A stretch of DNA of 64,000 bases from Cryobacterium melibiosiphilum (GTDB lineage: Bacteria > Actinomycetota > Actinomycetes > Actinomycetales > Microbacteriaceae). Below the pieces are notes generated by a model, which did no database searches, was not told the origin of the DNA, and worked only from the letters and a program-made list of their open reading frames with translations. The DNA is taken from positions 1-64,000 of the forward strand of contig NZ_QZVS01000096.1 of NCBI RefSeq assembly GCF_003602235.1, in the 5' to 3' direction. The stretch's first letter is position 1; each line of letters starts with the position of its first letter. Position numbers and translations under genes: made by a program. Below, piece after piece: positions 34,361 through 42,285 of this stretch.

Positions 34361-36445
34361 TCAGTCGCTGGCCCCGGGCCGCAGATCGAGGCGGCGCAGC
34401 AGCTGGGCGTTGACGGCCACGACGATCGTGGACACCGACATCAGGAGCGCCCCGATCTCCATCGGCAGCACGAAACCGATCGGCGCCAGCACGCCGGCGG
34501 CGAGCGGCACCGACAACAGGTTGTAGCCGGCGGCCCACCACAGGTTCTGCTTCATCTTGCGGTAGCTTGCCCGTGACAGCTCGATCACGGACAGCACCGA
34601 TCGCGGGTCATCGCTCGCGAGGATGACGCCGGCCGAGGCGATCGCGACGTCGGTTCCGGCGCCGATGGCGATGCCGACATCCGCTTGGGCGAGCGCCGGA
34701 GCGTCATTGACGCCGTCGCCGACCATCGCGACCCGACGCCCTTCGCGTTGCAGCTCGGCGACCTTCTGTGCCTTGTCTTCGGGGTGCACACCGGCGAAGA
34801 CCCGGTCGATGCCGAGCTCGGCGGCCACGGACTGCGCCACGGCCTCGGCGTCGCCGGTGATCATCACGACCTGGATGCCGCGGGCCGTGAGCGCGGTCAC
34901 GGCCTGCCGGGACTCCTCCCGCACCTCGTCGGCGAGGCCGATCGCCCCGACGACTGCGCCGTCACGCAGCACGTGCAGGATGATCGCGCCCTGGCTCGTC
35001 CACGTCTCGGTGACGGCGAGCGGCGAAGCGTCATGGGCCGTCAGCAGGCTTGGCCCGCCGACGCTGAGTGTCGCCCCCGCGACGGTGGCCCTGACGCCGA
35101 CCCCGGCCGCGGTGCTGAAGTCGGTTGCCCGCGGCGCGGTCAGGCCGCGACCCACGGCGGCGGCCACGATGGCCCGGGCCAGCGGATGCTCGCTGTCGGC
35201 CTCCGCGGACGCGGCCCAGGCGAGCAGGTCGGCTTCGTCAACGCCGTCGACGGCCGACACGTGCGACACGGTCGGCTCGCCCTTCGTCAGGGTTCCGGTC
35301 TTGTCGAACAGCACGGCGTCGACGGTGCGCATGCTCTCGAGGGCGAGTCGGTCCTTGATCAGCACCCCGCCCTTGGCCGCACGTTCGGTGGCGATCGACA
35401 CGACCAGCGGGATCGCCAGGCCCAGGGCGTGCGGGCAGGCGATGACCAGAACCGTGATGGTGCGGATGACGGCGTCCTGCGGCTGTCCCAGCAGGGTCCA
35501 GGCGACGGCCGTGATCGCGGCGGCGCCGAGGGCGAACCAGAACAGCCAGCCGGCGGCGGTGTCGGCGATGCGCTGGGCCTTCGACGACGAGCCCTGCGCC
35601 TCGGTGACCAGACGCTGGATGCCGGCGAGGGCGGTGTCGTCGCCGACCGCGGTCACCCGCACCCGCAGGGCCGAGTCGGTCGCAACGGTGCCGGCGACGA
35701 CCTGGTCGCCCGGCGCGCGGGTGACCGGGCGGGATTCGCCGGTGATCATCGACTCGTCGACGTCGGCGGTGCCCTCCACGATGCGGCCGTCGGCGGGAAC
35801 CCGCCCGCCGGGGCGCACCACGACCACGTCACCGAGGGCGAGCTCGGTGGGGGAGACGGTGACCACCTGGTCGCCCTCGACCCGTTCGGCCGTGTCGGGC
35901 AGCAGCGCGGCGAGCGATTCCAGGGCAGTGGATGTCTGCGCCAGCGACCGCATTTCAATCCAGTGCCCGAGCAGCATGATCACGATGAGCAGCGCGAGTT
36001 CCCACCAGAAATCGAGCTCGGCGTCGATGAGGCCGAGGCTCGCAGCCCAAGAGGCGAGGAACGCCACCGTGATCGCCAGCGCGATGAGCAGCATCATGCC
36101 GGGCTTACGGCTGCGGAGCTCCGACACGGCGCCGGTCAGGAACGGGCGCCCGCCCCAGACGTACATCACGGTGCCGAGCACCGGGGAGATCCACGTCAGC
36201 CAGCCCGACATCGGAAGGTCGTAACCGACGAGCATGGAGAACATCGTACTGAAGCCCACCACGGGAACCGCGAGCACCAGCATCACCCAGAACAGGCGGC
36301 GGAACTGGCCGACGTGGTCCATGTGGCCGGAGTGCCCGCCGTGGTCCATGGCGCCGTGGTGCATGGCCCCGTGCTCCATCGACGCATGGTCCATGGCGGC
36401 GTGCTCGCTTGCTGCGGTGTCGGGATCGTGCTGCATGGCTGTCAT
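34361..36445 (-). CDS. copB: Copper-type P1B ATPase with CPH motif (CopB-like)
   Basis: 694 residues from ATG 36445. The N-terminus is a His/Met-rich tail (MDHASMEHGAMHHGAMDHGG) instead of CxxC domains. Eight membrane segments carry a CPH (ACPHALGLAIPLV) instead of the CPC motif, the mark of the IB-3/CopB subgroup exporting copper. Also present are TGES, the phosphorylation site DKTGTLT and the hinge MVGDGVNDAPAL. A longer frame reaching 36481 would overlap the oxidase gene and operator and was rejected. Ten bases after the oxidase stop. Confidence 0.9.
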   Translation of the reverse strand: MTAMQHDPDTAASEHAAMDHASMEHGAMHHGAMDHGGHSGHMDHVGQFRRLFWVMLVLAVPVVGFSTMFSMLVGYDLPMSGWLTWISPVLGTVMYVWGGRPFLTGAVSELRSRKPGMMLLIALAITVAFLASWAASLGLIDAELDFWWELALLIVIMLLGHWIEMRSLAQTSTALESLAALLPDTAERVEGDQVVTVSPTELALGDVVVVRPGGRVPADGRIVEGTADVDESMITGESRPVTRAPGDQVVAGTVATDSALRVRVTAVGDDTALAGIQRLVTEAQGSSSKAQRIADTAAGWLFWFALGAAAITAVAWTLLGQPQDAVIRTITVLVIACPHALGLAIPLVVSIATERAAKGGVLIKDRLALESMRTVDAVLFDKTGTLTKGEPTVSHVSAVDGVDEADLLAWAASAEADSEHPLARAIVAAAVGRGLTAPRATDFSTAAGVGVRATVAGATLSVGGPSLLTAHDASPLAVTETWTSQGAIILHVLRDGAVVGAIGLADEVREESRQAVTALTARGIQVVMITGDAEAVAQSVAAELGIDRVFAGVHPEDKAQKVAELQREGRRVAMVGDGVNDAPALAQADVGIAIGAGTDVAIASAGVILASDDPRSVLSVIELSRASYRKMKQNLWWAAGYNLLSVPLAAGVLAPIGFVLPMEIGALLMSVSTIVVAVNAQLLRRLDLRPGASD

Positions 36446-36455
36446 GACCCCGAGT

Positions 36456-37928
36456 TTATACCCATGGGGGGTATGCATCAATCACTCCCATCATTCCGGA
36501 ATCCTCATGATCCAGAATGTGGCAGTGGTACACACTGCGGCCGCTGAAGTCCTCGAACGCGACGCGTACACGCACCGAACCGTTCGCCGGCACATTGACC
36601 ACGTCCTGCCACTTCACGGTGCGCACCGGCTGGCCGCCTTCTTCGACGATCTGCATCGGCCAGACATGCAGGTGCAGGGGGTGGTCGAGGGTGCTGGTAT
36701 TCGTGAGCAGCCATTCTTCGACGCTGTCGAACTGCACGGTCGTGTCGATGCGGGAGGCATCGAAAACGCGGCCGTTGATGGTGGCGCTCATCATTCCGCC
36801 CCCCATTCCGCCGCCCATCCCCATCGCGAAGACCAGCTCGCGTCGGGCGGACACCGTCGTCGCGCGCAGGTCACGCGGAACCGGCTGAGTGGGGATCTGC
36901 TCCAGGGCCTCACCGGCCTTACCGGCCACGGTTAGCGTGGCCAGATCGACGTCGACTGGGGTCCCTGAGCCGCCACCCATCATGCCACCGGATGCTCCGC
37001 GGTCGAAGGCGAGCGAGCGCAGCACCGCAGTTCCCGCCGAAACAGTCACGAGCAGGTCGGCGCGGTTGCCGGGAGCCAGCACGATTTCCTCCATCTCCTG
37101 GGCGGATTCGAAACGGCCCGAATCGATCGCGAGCAGTGACATCCGCTGCCCGTCGAGACGCAGGCGCAGGTAACGCGAAACGCACGCGTTGACGATGCGC
37201 CAGCGCTCGCGCTCGCCGGGGCGGGCGGCGAGGGTCGGGTTGAGCTGCCCGTTGACGAGCACGAGTTCGCCCTCCCGTCCGGACATGATCTCGTGCGCGG
37301 TGGCCGCCGCAATGTCGCCGACCCCGGTGAAGGTGATGTCCGAAATGACGAGCACGCGTTCCCGGCTGGCGGCGATCGGGACCGGGTCCTCGACGATGAT
37401 GGCGCCGTAGAGGCCACCGAACACCTGATCTGCGACAGACCCGTGCGCGTGCGGGTGGTACCAGTAGACGCCCGGCGGATGATTTGCCGGCAGCACGTAC
37501 TCGTAGTCGAAGGTGTCACCGGCCGCGACCGAGACGAACATGTTGTCCCCATTGTTCTCGGGCGACACGTGCAGGCCGTGCACGTGCAGGTTGCTCGGGT
37601 CGGTCAGGCCATTGCGCAGGCTGACGCTGAGCGTGTCGCCGGCACGCACCCGCAGTGTGGGGCCCGGCACGCCGCCGTTGTAGCTCAGCGCTGACACGTC
37701 CCGGCCGGCGAGGGTGACCTGCTGCCGCGCGGGCGTGAGGGTCGCGGCGAGCCGACCGTTGGTGCTGCGCAGCTCGGCGGGCTCGAGAAAATCCTGCCCG
37801 CCGCCGGGGTCGCCGCTCCCGGAGCCGACTCCGGGGCGTGTCGCCGCGAAAACCGTTCCCCCGATTGCCATGCCGGCGACCCCGATCCCTCCCAGGATCA
37901 GGGCGTTGCGCCGCGTCATCAGCGCCAT
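36456..37928 (-). CDS. Multicopper oxidase (CueO/CopA-like)
   Basis: 490 residues from ATG 37928, with AAGGAG 7 bases upstream. The N-terminus TRRNALILGG plus a hydrophobic stretch suggests a Tat signal. Copper sites: HVHG (115-118), HPHAHG (158-163), HPLHLH (416-421) and HCHILDHEDSGMM (468-480, type 1 site with axial Met). Met/Gly-rich loops (GGMMGGGSG; MGMGGGMGGGMM) fit cuprous oxidase activity. It probably oxidises Cu(I) outside the membrane, working with the ATPase and DUF305 protein. Confidence 0.9.
   Translation of the reverse strand: MALMTRRNALILGGIGVAGMAIGGTVFAATRPGVGSGSGDPGGGQDFLEPAELRSTNGRLAATLTPARQQVTLAGRDVSALSYNGGVPGPTLRVRAGDTLSVSLRNGLTDPSNLHVHGLHVSPENNGDNMFVSVAAGDTFDYEYVLPANHPPGVYWYHPHAHGSVADQVFGGLYGAIIVEDPVPIAASRERVLVISDITFTGVGDIAAATAHEIMSGREGELVLVNGQLNPTLAARPGERERWRIVNACVSRYLRLRLDGQRMSLLAIDSGRFESAQEMEEIVLAPGNRADLLVTVSAGTAVLRSLAFDRGASGGMMGGGSGTPVDVDLATLTVAGKAGEALEQIPTQPVPRDLRATTVSARRELVFAMGMGGGMGGGMMSATINGRVFDASRIDTTVQFDSVEEWLLTNTSTLDHPLHLHVWPMQIVEEGGQPVRTVKWQDVVNVPANGSVRVRVAFEDFSGRSVYHCHILDHEDSGMMGVIDAYPPWV
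36458..36474. promoter_or_regulatory. CsoR-like operator inside the oxidase 3' end
   Basis: ATACCCATGGGGGGTAT: exact 6-bp inverted arms ATACCC/GGGTAT with 5 bases between, resembling CsoR-type TACCCC...GGGGTA sites. It is formed by the last codons of the oxidase and ends 13 bases before the copB start. It could be an internal operator or chance; no csoR gene lies in the window. Confidence 0.45.
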
Positions 37929-38006
37929 GGTTGTGCTCCTTCCTGGCCTCGCAGGGGTGTGGTCGGCCACATCAACATCCGATTCCGCTCGAGCGGGGCG
38001 GCCGGG

Positions 38007-38582
38007 TTAAAGCGTCTCGAGCAGGTCGGCCATGACGGCGATTTCTGCGGTCTGGGTGGTGACGATGCCGGTGGCCATCTTGACCGCGTCCGCGTTCTCC
38101 CCGTCGTCGATCTCGAGCTGGGCCATGGCGACCGCGCCCTCGTGGTGCAGGGTCATCTGCTGCAGAAAGAGACGGCTCGCATCCGTTCCCGAGGCATCCT
38201 GCAGCATGGTCATGTCCTCGGCCGACATCATGCCGTCGGACCCGTGGTCCATGCCGGCCATGCTGTCTTCCTCGGCGTCCCACTCGGTCAGCCAGCCCTG
38301 CATCCGGTCGATTTCGGGCTGCTGCGCGGTCTTGATGTCGGCGGCGAGGTCGACGACGTCCTGGTCGATGCCGTCCTTGGCGAGCAGGTCATCGCTCATC
38401 TCGACGGCCTGCTCGTGGTGCGGGATCATCATCTGCGCGAAGATCACATCGGCGGTGTTGAAGGTCGAGGTCTCACTGGCGGCTGAGGGGGTGGCGGCGG
38501 GGCTGCCGCCGGCGCAGGAGGTCAGGGTGAGGGCGGCCGCCATGGAGAGGGCGGCGAAAAGTGTGGTGCGGGTCGTGAGCAT
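38007..38582 (-). CDS. DUF305 lipoprotein (copper-associated)
   Basis: 191 residues. Lipoprotein signal with lipobox LTSC (Cys about 23), then two DUF305 repeats marked by QMMIPHHEQAVEM and QMTLHHEGAVAMA, which carry the conserved HH pair and Met residues; a His/Met patch (MAGMDHGSDGMM) lies between. DUF305 proteins accompany copper export operons and probably bind copper outside the membrane. It precedes the oxidase in the same direction (78-base gap). Confidence 0.88.
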   Translation of the reverse strand: MLTTRTTLFAALSMAAALTLTSCAGGSPAATPSAASETSTFNTADVIFAQMMIPHHEQAVEMSDDLLAKDGIDQDVVDLAADIKTAQQPEIDRMQGWLTEWDAEEDSMAGMDHGSDGMMSAEDMTMLQDASGTDASRLFLQQMTLHHEGAVAMAQLEIDDGENADAVKMATGIVTTQTAEIAVMADLLETL

Positions 38583-38647
38583 GGTTCATCCATTCGTCGT
38601 GAGTGTTTATCGGTGGCTGAGCGCCGTGGGTACGGCAGGGCCACGGT

Positions 38648-39106
38648 CTAAACGCGACTGATGGAGAGTTGGGTGAGACTCGGTTGGTGGCTCGGCGCAT
38701 CGACCGTGCGCCGGGTCACGCCGAGCGCGGCGCCGCCGGCGTCGAGCAGGCGGCGATAGGACGCCGGACGCCGGGAGAGAAGCACGACGGCCGCGAGGGT
38801 GAGCAGCAGCACACAGGTCAGGGCGAGCAGTGCGCAGTCGAGCATGCCGTCTGTCGAGCCGGAGGCGAGCACCATGACCGCGGGTGCGGCCATGGATACT
38901 GCGGTCATGGACACTGCGGCCATGGATACCGCGGTCACGGCGTCGGCTTCGTCGGTGTGGTGCGCCATCGAGGTCGATGTTGCCGTGGCCGCATGCATCT
39001 CGTGCCCGGTCATCTGGCAGTGCAGGGCGAACACCCCGAGGAGCAGGGCGGCGAGGGCCAGCAGGGCCACCAGGGGGCGTGCCGCGCGCTGCTGCATTCG
39101 TGTCAC
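38648..39106 (-). CDS. DUF6153-like small membrane protein
   Basis: 152 residues from GTG 39106 (ATG 39097 is the alternative). The first membrane segment (about 10-30) is followed by a HCQMTGHEMHAA motif with His/Cys/Met, then a Met/Ala repeat encoded by three 15-bp DNA units (about 38889-38935), then a second membrane segment (about 88-110). It heads the copper block; a metal-related role is inferred from residues and neighbours. Confidence 0.6.
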   Translation of the reverse strand: MTRMQQRAARPLVALLALAALLLGVFALHCQMTGHEMHAATATSTSMAHHTDEADAVTAVSMAAVSMTAVSMAAPAVMVLASGSTDGMLDCALLALTCVLLLTLAAVVLLSRRPASYRRLLDAGGAALGVTRRTVDAPSHQPSLTQLSISRV

Positions 39107-39139
39107 CCCGTCCTAGTCTCCCTCGAACCCTACTCCGTT

Positions 39140-39190
39140 ACGAAAAGAGGATGCAGCGTGCCTGGGGGTCCATTTCATCCGCTTTTCGTG
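39140..39190. repeat. Intergenic hairpin with GAAAAGNGGATG arms
   Basis: ACGAAAAGAGGATG (39140-39153) pairs with CATCCGCTTTTCGTG (39176-39190) with one mismatch, and a further GGTTTTCGTG follows. The arms match those at 30624-30704. It sits in the divergent region between DUF6153 and ohrR, so it is not simply a terminator. Confidence 0.5.
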
Positions 39191-39269
39191 CACGAAGCGC
39201 GATTTCGTGTGGTTTTCGTGCGACCAGATGCTCCGCTTGGCTGGCAATCTACTGATTGCCCACAACTGT

Positions 39270-39281
39270 ATTGTGCACAAT
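39270..39281 (+). promoter_or_regulatory. Candidate OhrR operator
   Basis: Perfect 12-bp palindrome ATTGTGCACAAT, 17 bases upstream of the ohrR GTG start, set in AT-rich DNA with nearby TGTG/CACA words. Position and AT-rich dyad fit autoregulation by a MarR-type OhrR. Confidence 0.55.
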
Positions 39282-39297
39282 GTGTTAGTTTCGGGGT

Positions 39298-39759
39298 GTG
39301 GCCGACAACAGTATTTCCCTCAACACCGAGCAGGTCCCCGTGCTCGACGAGCAGATCTGCTTTGCGCTCTACAGCGCCTCCCGCGCCATCACCGCCCGCT
39401 ACCGCGACCTGCTCGACCCGCTCGGCCTGACCTACCCCCAGTACCTCGTTCTGCTCGTGCTGTGGGAAACCGAGCCGGTCACCGTGAGCCACCTCGGCGA
39501 GCGGCTGCACCTGGACTCGGGCACCCTCTCGCCGCTCTTGCGCCGCATGGAATCGGCCGGCCTGCTCACCCGCAGCCGCCTGCCGCACGACGAGCGCAGC
39601 GTGCAGGTGTCGCTGACCAAACGCGGAAGCATCCTGCGCTACGAGGCGCGCGGCATCACCGACCTCGTCTGCGCCGCCACCGGTGTCGGGCTGGCCGACC
39701 TCCAGGCCCTGCGCGAACAGGTCGCCCTGCTCGACGGCCACGTGCGCGACGCCCTCTAA
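39298..39759 (+). CDS. ohrR: OhrR/MarR-family organic peroxide sensor
   Basis: 153 residues. The OhrR N-terminal block VLDEQICFALYSASRA carries the peroxide-reactive Cys (residue 21). The winged helix follows: VTVSHLGERLHLDSGTLSPLLRRMESAGLL and RLPHDERSVQVSLT. It is followed 42 bases later by an OsmC-family peroxidase, the classical target. Oxidation of Cys 21 would release the repressor. Confidence 0.88.
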   Translation: MADNSISLNTEQVPVLDEQICFALYSASRAITARYRDLLDPLGLTYPQYLVLLVLWETEPVTVSHLGERLHLDSGTLSPLLRRMESAGLLTRSRLPHDERSVQVSLTKRGSILRYEARGITDLVCAATGVGLADLQALREQVALLDGHVRDAL

Positions 39760-39801
39760 CTCCCTCCCTCACCCGCACGACGACAGAACAGGAATCACAC
39801 C

Positions 39802-40251
39802 ATGCCTACACGTACCGCACGCACCGGATGGAACGGCAGCCTCGAGGCCGGCGCCGGCCAGGTTGAACTGACCAGCTCGCAGCTCGCGACCTACGACGTG
39901 TCGTTCCCGAAGCGCACCGCCGAGACGGCCAACGGCTCCACGAGCCCCGAAGAACTGCTTGCCGCCGCGCACTCCGCGTGCTACGCCATGCAGCTCTCCG
40001 CCGTGCTGACCGCAGCCGGCGGCACCGTCGAGGCCCTCGACGTGCAGGCCGACGTCTCGATCGGCGCCGACCCGGCCGGCGGATTCATGCTCACCGGAAT
40101 CCTGCTCACCGTGCGCGGCGAAGTGACCGGCCTCGACAGCGCCGCGTTCCTCGCGGCCGCGACCGAAGCCAAGGGTGGATGCCCGCTCAGCAAGGCCCTG
40201 ACCGGCGTGGAGATCACCCTCGACGCCGAGCTCGTCGCCGAAGCCGCATAA
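39802..40251 (+). CDS. osmC: OsmC-family peroxiredoxin
   Basis: 149 residues. Reduces organic hydroperoxides using the paired Cys at 60 (HSACYAMQ) and 127 (GGCPLSKAL). The N-terminus MPTRTARTGWNGSLEAGAG is OsmC-like rather than Ohr-like, although the gene is next to ohrR. A long perfect palindrome (40282-40331) follows as terminator. Confidence 0.88.
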   Translation: MPTRTARTGWNGSLEAGAGQVELTSSQLATYDVSFPKRTAETANGSTSPEELLAAAHSACYAMQLSAVLTAAGGTVEALDVQADVSIGADPAGGFMLTGILLTVRGEVTGLDSAAFLAAATEAKGGCPLSKALTGVEITLDAELVAEAA

Positions 40252-40281
40252 GCCGCGTCAGCAGGCTTGGCCTGAAACAAG

Positions 40282-40331
40282 CGGATGCCCGCGGCCGAGT
40301 GACGAATTCGTCACTCGGCCGCGGGCATCCG
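40282..40331. terminator. 50-bp perfect palindrome, bidirectional terminator
   Basis: Two exact 25-base arms meet without a loop (centre between 40306 and 40307, GACGAATTCGTC). It separates the convergent osmC and PRISE-reductase genes. There is no T run, so it may form a cruciform/hairpin terminator of another type. The outer bases contain the CGGATGC word. Confidence 0.6.
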
Positions 40332-40335
40332 TCTG

Positions 40336-41451
40336 TTAGTGCGCCAGCGGAGGGATGAGCCCCTCGCGTTCGTAGCGCTCGAACAGCGCCGTGAAACTGT
40401 CGATGGTGCGGTGGAAGCTGGTGAAGCCGGCCAGCCGGCTCTTGCTCACATCGGTCACGACCTCGATCGTGCGGCCGAGGTCGGCGTCGGTGTGCCACCA
40501 GGAGGCGAGGCGGGAGACATCCGCTTCGGTGAGACCGTGCTCGGCGGCGATGCTGGCCCAAACCTCGTCGATGCCCTGCATCTGGTCTTCGAGCGGCTGC
40601 GGAACGGCGCTCGGGCCGACGGGCTCGACGCCGAACTGGGCGGCGAGCTGCGACCACAGGCGGCGCCAGCGAAAAATGTCGCCGTTGACCACGTTGAAGG
40701 CTTCGTCGCGGCCCGCATCGTGGGTGGCGGCCCAGACCATCTGCTCGGCCAGGATGGTGGCGTCGGTGACGTCGGTCAGGCCGTTCCACTGCATCTCACT
40801 GCCGGGAAACACGAACGGGCGGCCCGGTGACCGGCAGATCGAGGCGTAGACGGCGAGCGTGAGGCCCATATTCATGAGGTTGCCGACGGCGTGACCGATC
40901 ATGGTGTGAGAGCGGTGCACCGACCAAGTGAATCCCTGCGCGGCGGCCGCGGCGAAGAGAGCGTCCTCCTGCGCGTAGTAGAAGTTCGGGGCGTCCAGGC
41001 GCGGTTCTTCTTCGCGAAACGGGGTGTCGGGCATGTTGCCCTGGCCGTAGGCCTCGAACGGGCCGAGGTAGTGCTTCAGTCCGGTGACCAGGGCGACGTG
41101 TTCGAGTGGCGCGACGGTGAGGGCGGCGAGCAGGTCGCGCACCATGCCGCCGTTCACGGTGATGTTCTCCTGCTCGGTCGCCTGGCGTGACCATGCGGTG
41201 AAGAAGACGTGAGTGGGGCGTTCGGGCGCCAGCACGCGCCTGAGGTCGTCGGCGGAGCGCAGGTCGGCCGACAGCCAGCGCACGCCCTCGCGGGCCTGGC
41301 CCGGGCGGCGGCTGAGTGCGAGCACGGTCCAGCCGGCGCTGAGCAGTTCATCGGTCACGGCGGAGCCGCTGATGCCGGTCGCGCCGACGACGAGAGCGGT
41401 TCGGTGCGGGGCGGTGGTCGGTGTGGTGGGGGTGTTCTGTGCGGAAGTCAT
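40336..41451 (-). CDS. PRISE-type SDR (progesterone 5-beta-reductase/iridoid synthase-like)
   Basis: 371 residues from ATG 41451. The cofactor loop GATGISG is at about 24-30. The family marks of PRISE enzymes are present: the NFYYAQEDAL motif in place of classic YxxxK, SVHRSHTMIG, and the NVVNGDIFRW region. These NADPH enzymes reduce activated C=C bonds of enones. Substrate here unknown. An in-frame extension to 41724 crosses a repeat element and was rejected. Confidence 0.8.
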   Translation of the reverse strand: MTSAQNTPTTPTTAPHRTALVVGATGISGSAVTDELLSAGWTVLALSRRPGQAREGVRWLSADLRSADDLRRVLAPERPTHVFFTAWSRQATEQENITVNGGMVRDLLAALTVAPLEHVALVTGLKHYLGPFEAYGQGNMPDTPFREEEPRLDAPNFYYAQEDALFAAAAAQGFTWSVHRSHTMIGHAVGNLMNMGLTLAVYASICRSPGRPFVFPGSEMQWNGLTDVTDATILAEQMVWAATHDAGRDEAFNVVNGDIFRWRRLWSQLAAQFGVEPVGPSAVPQPLEDQMQGIDEVWASIAAEHGLTEADVSRLASWWHTDADLGRTIEVVTDVSKSRLAGFTSFHRTIDSFTALFERYEREGLIPPLAH

Positions 41452-41523
41452 TGTCAGGCACAACGCGGCGGGCTCGCGTGCCATTCCCGAGGCCCGGAGC
41501 GCAGCATCCGTCGCGGGATCGTG

Positions 41524-41607
41524 TGGCGAAGGGAGGACTGCACGGTGGAAACGGGCCACATCATCCTCCCCTGGATGACACGTGTGCGAATCGTCCTCCC
41601 TTCGCCA
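41524..41607 (-). repeat. 84-bp palindromic intergenic repeat, copy C
   Basis: Read on the minus strand it aligns to copy A with 62 identities in 84 (hand count). Outer arms TGGCGAAGGGAGGAC and GTCCTCCCTTCGCCA form a perfect 15-bp inverted repeat but for one position, with GGGGAGGATGAT in the middle. It lies alone between the PRISE gene and a lipoprotein gene, with no DUF559 gene nearby. Confidence 0.8.
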
Positions 41608-41620
41608 GGGCCGGCTCAGG

Positions 41621-42253
41621 TCAGGAAGCGGGGCGCAACTGCGGCTGCAGCACGACGACGTTCGCGCCGTACTGCTCGTCGAGCAGGGACTGCACGGTGC
41701 CGTTGTCGAAGAGAACGTCGACAAAGAGATAGCCGTGCGCGATATAGCTGCCGAGGGCCGGGGTCGATTCGGGCAGCGCCAGCTCCGCCTGGATGCGGGT
41801 CAGCTCGGCCTCGTCGGTGCTGCCCGGCTGGCTGCCGTCGCTGCGCGGGTCTTCGATCGGCATGGCGTCGTACAGCGAAAGTGGGATCGGGTCTCTCGTG
41901 GTGGTCAGGCTCGTGCCGTCCCAGGTTCCGAACACGGCGTAGGTGCCCCAGGTCACGTTTGACACGGTCTGCGACTGGTCGACGGATGTCCACTCCCACC
42001 CGATCACCGTCGGCCCACTGCACTGCGGCGGGTACGACTGGGCAATCGGGCCGAGGCAGAGTTCGGGCTCGGCGTCGCCCACCTGGATGACCGTGCCCTG
42101 GCCGATCAGCTCGGTCGTCTCATCCGCTGGGGGAGCGTTGCCGGCCGTGGATCCGTTCGCGCACGCGGTCAGGAGCAGGGCCAGGCCCGCCAGTGCCGCA
42201 ATGCCAGCAGAAACCTGGGAACGACGCCGATTTTCACCCGAAGTTTCTCTCAC
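41621..42253 (-). CDS. Predicted lipoprotein of unknown function
   Basis: 210 residues. Signal with lipobox LTAC (Cys about 31), then a single domain with ELCLGPIAQSYPPQCSGPTVIGWEW, where two Cys may form a disulfide. The phrase CxGP...SxPPQCxGP occurs in small actinobacterial lipoproteins of unknown role. The C-terminal half looks like a beta-rich fold ending VVVLQPQLRP. Confidence 0.6.
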   Translation of the reverse strand: MRETSGENRRRSQVSAGIAALAGLALLLTACANGSTAGNAPPADETTELIGQGTVIQVGDAEPELCLGPIAQSYPPQCSGPTVIGWEWTSVDQSQTVSNVTWGTYAVFGTWDGTSLTTTRDPIPLSLYDAMPIEDPRSDGSQPGSTDEAELTRIQAELALPESTPALGSYIAHGYLFVDVLFDNGTVQSLLDEQYGANVVVLQPQLRPAS

Positions 42254-42285
42254 GGTGCCACCTCTCGTCGACCCGGCTCGGGATA

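Noticed and set aside
32986-38582. tRNA-Ser as attachment site of an island carrying the SDR and copper genes
   Set aside because: No integrase and no second copy of the tRNA 3' end were found; base and codon use match the surroundings.
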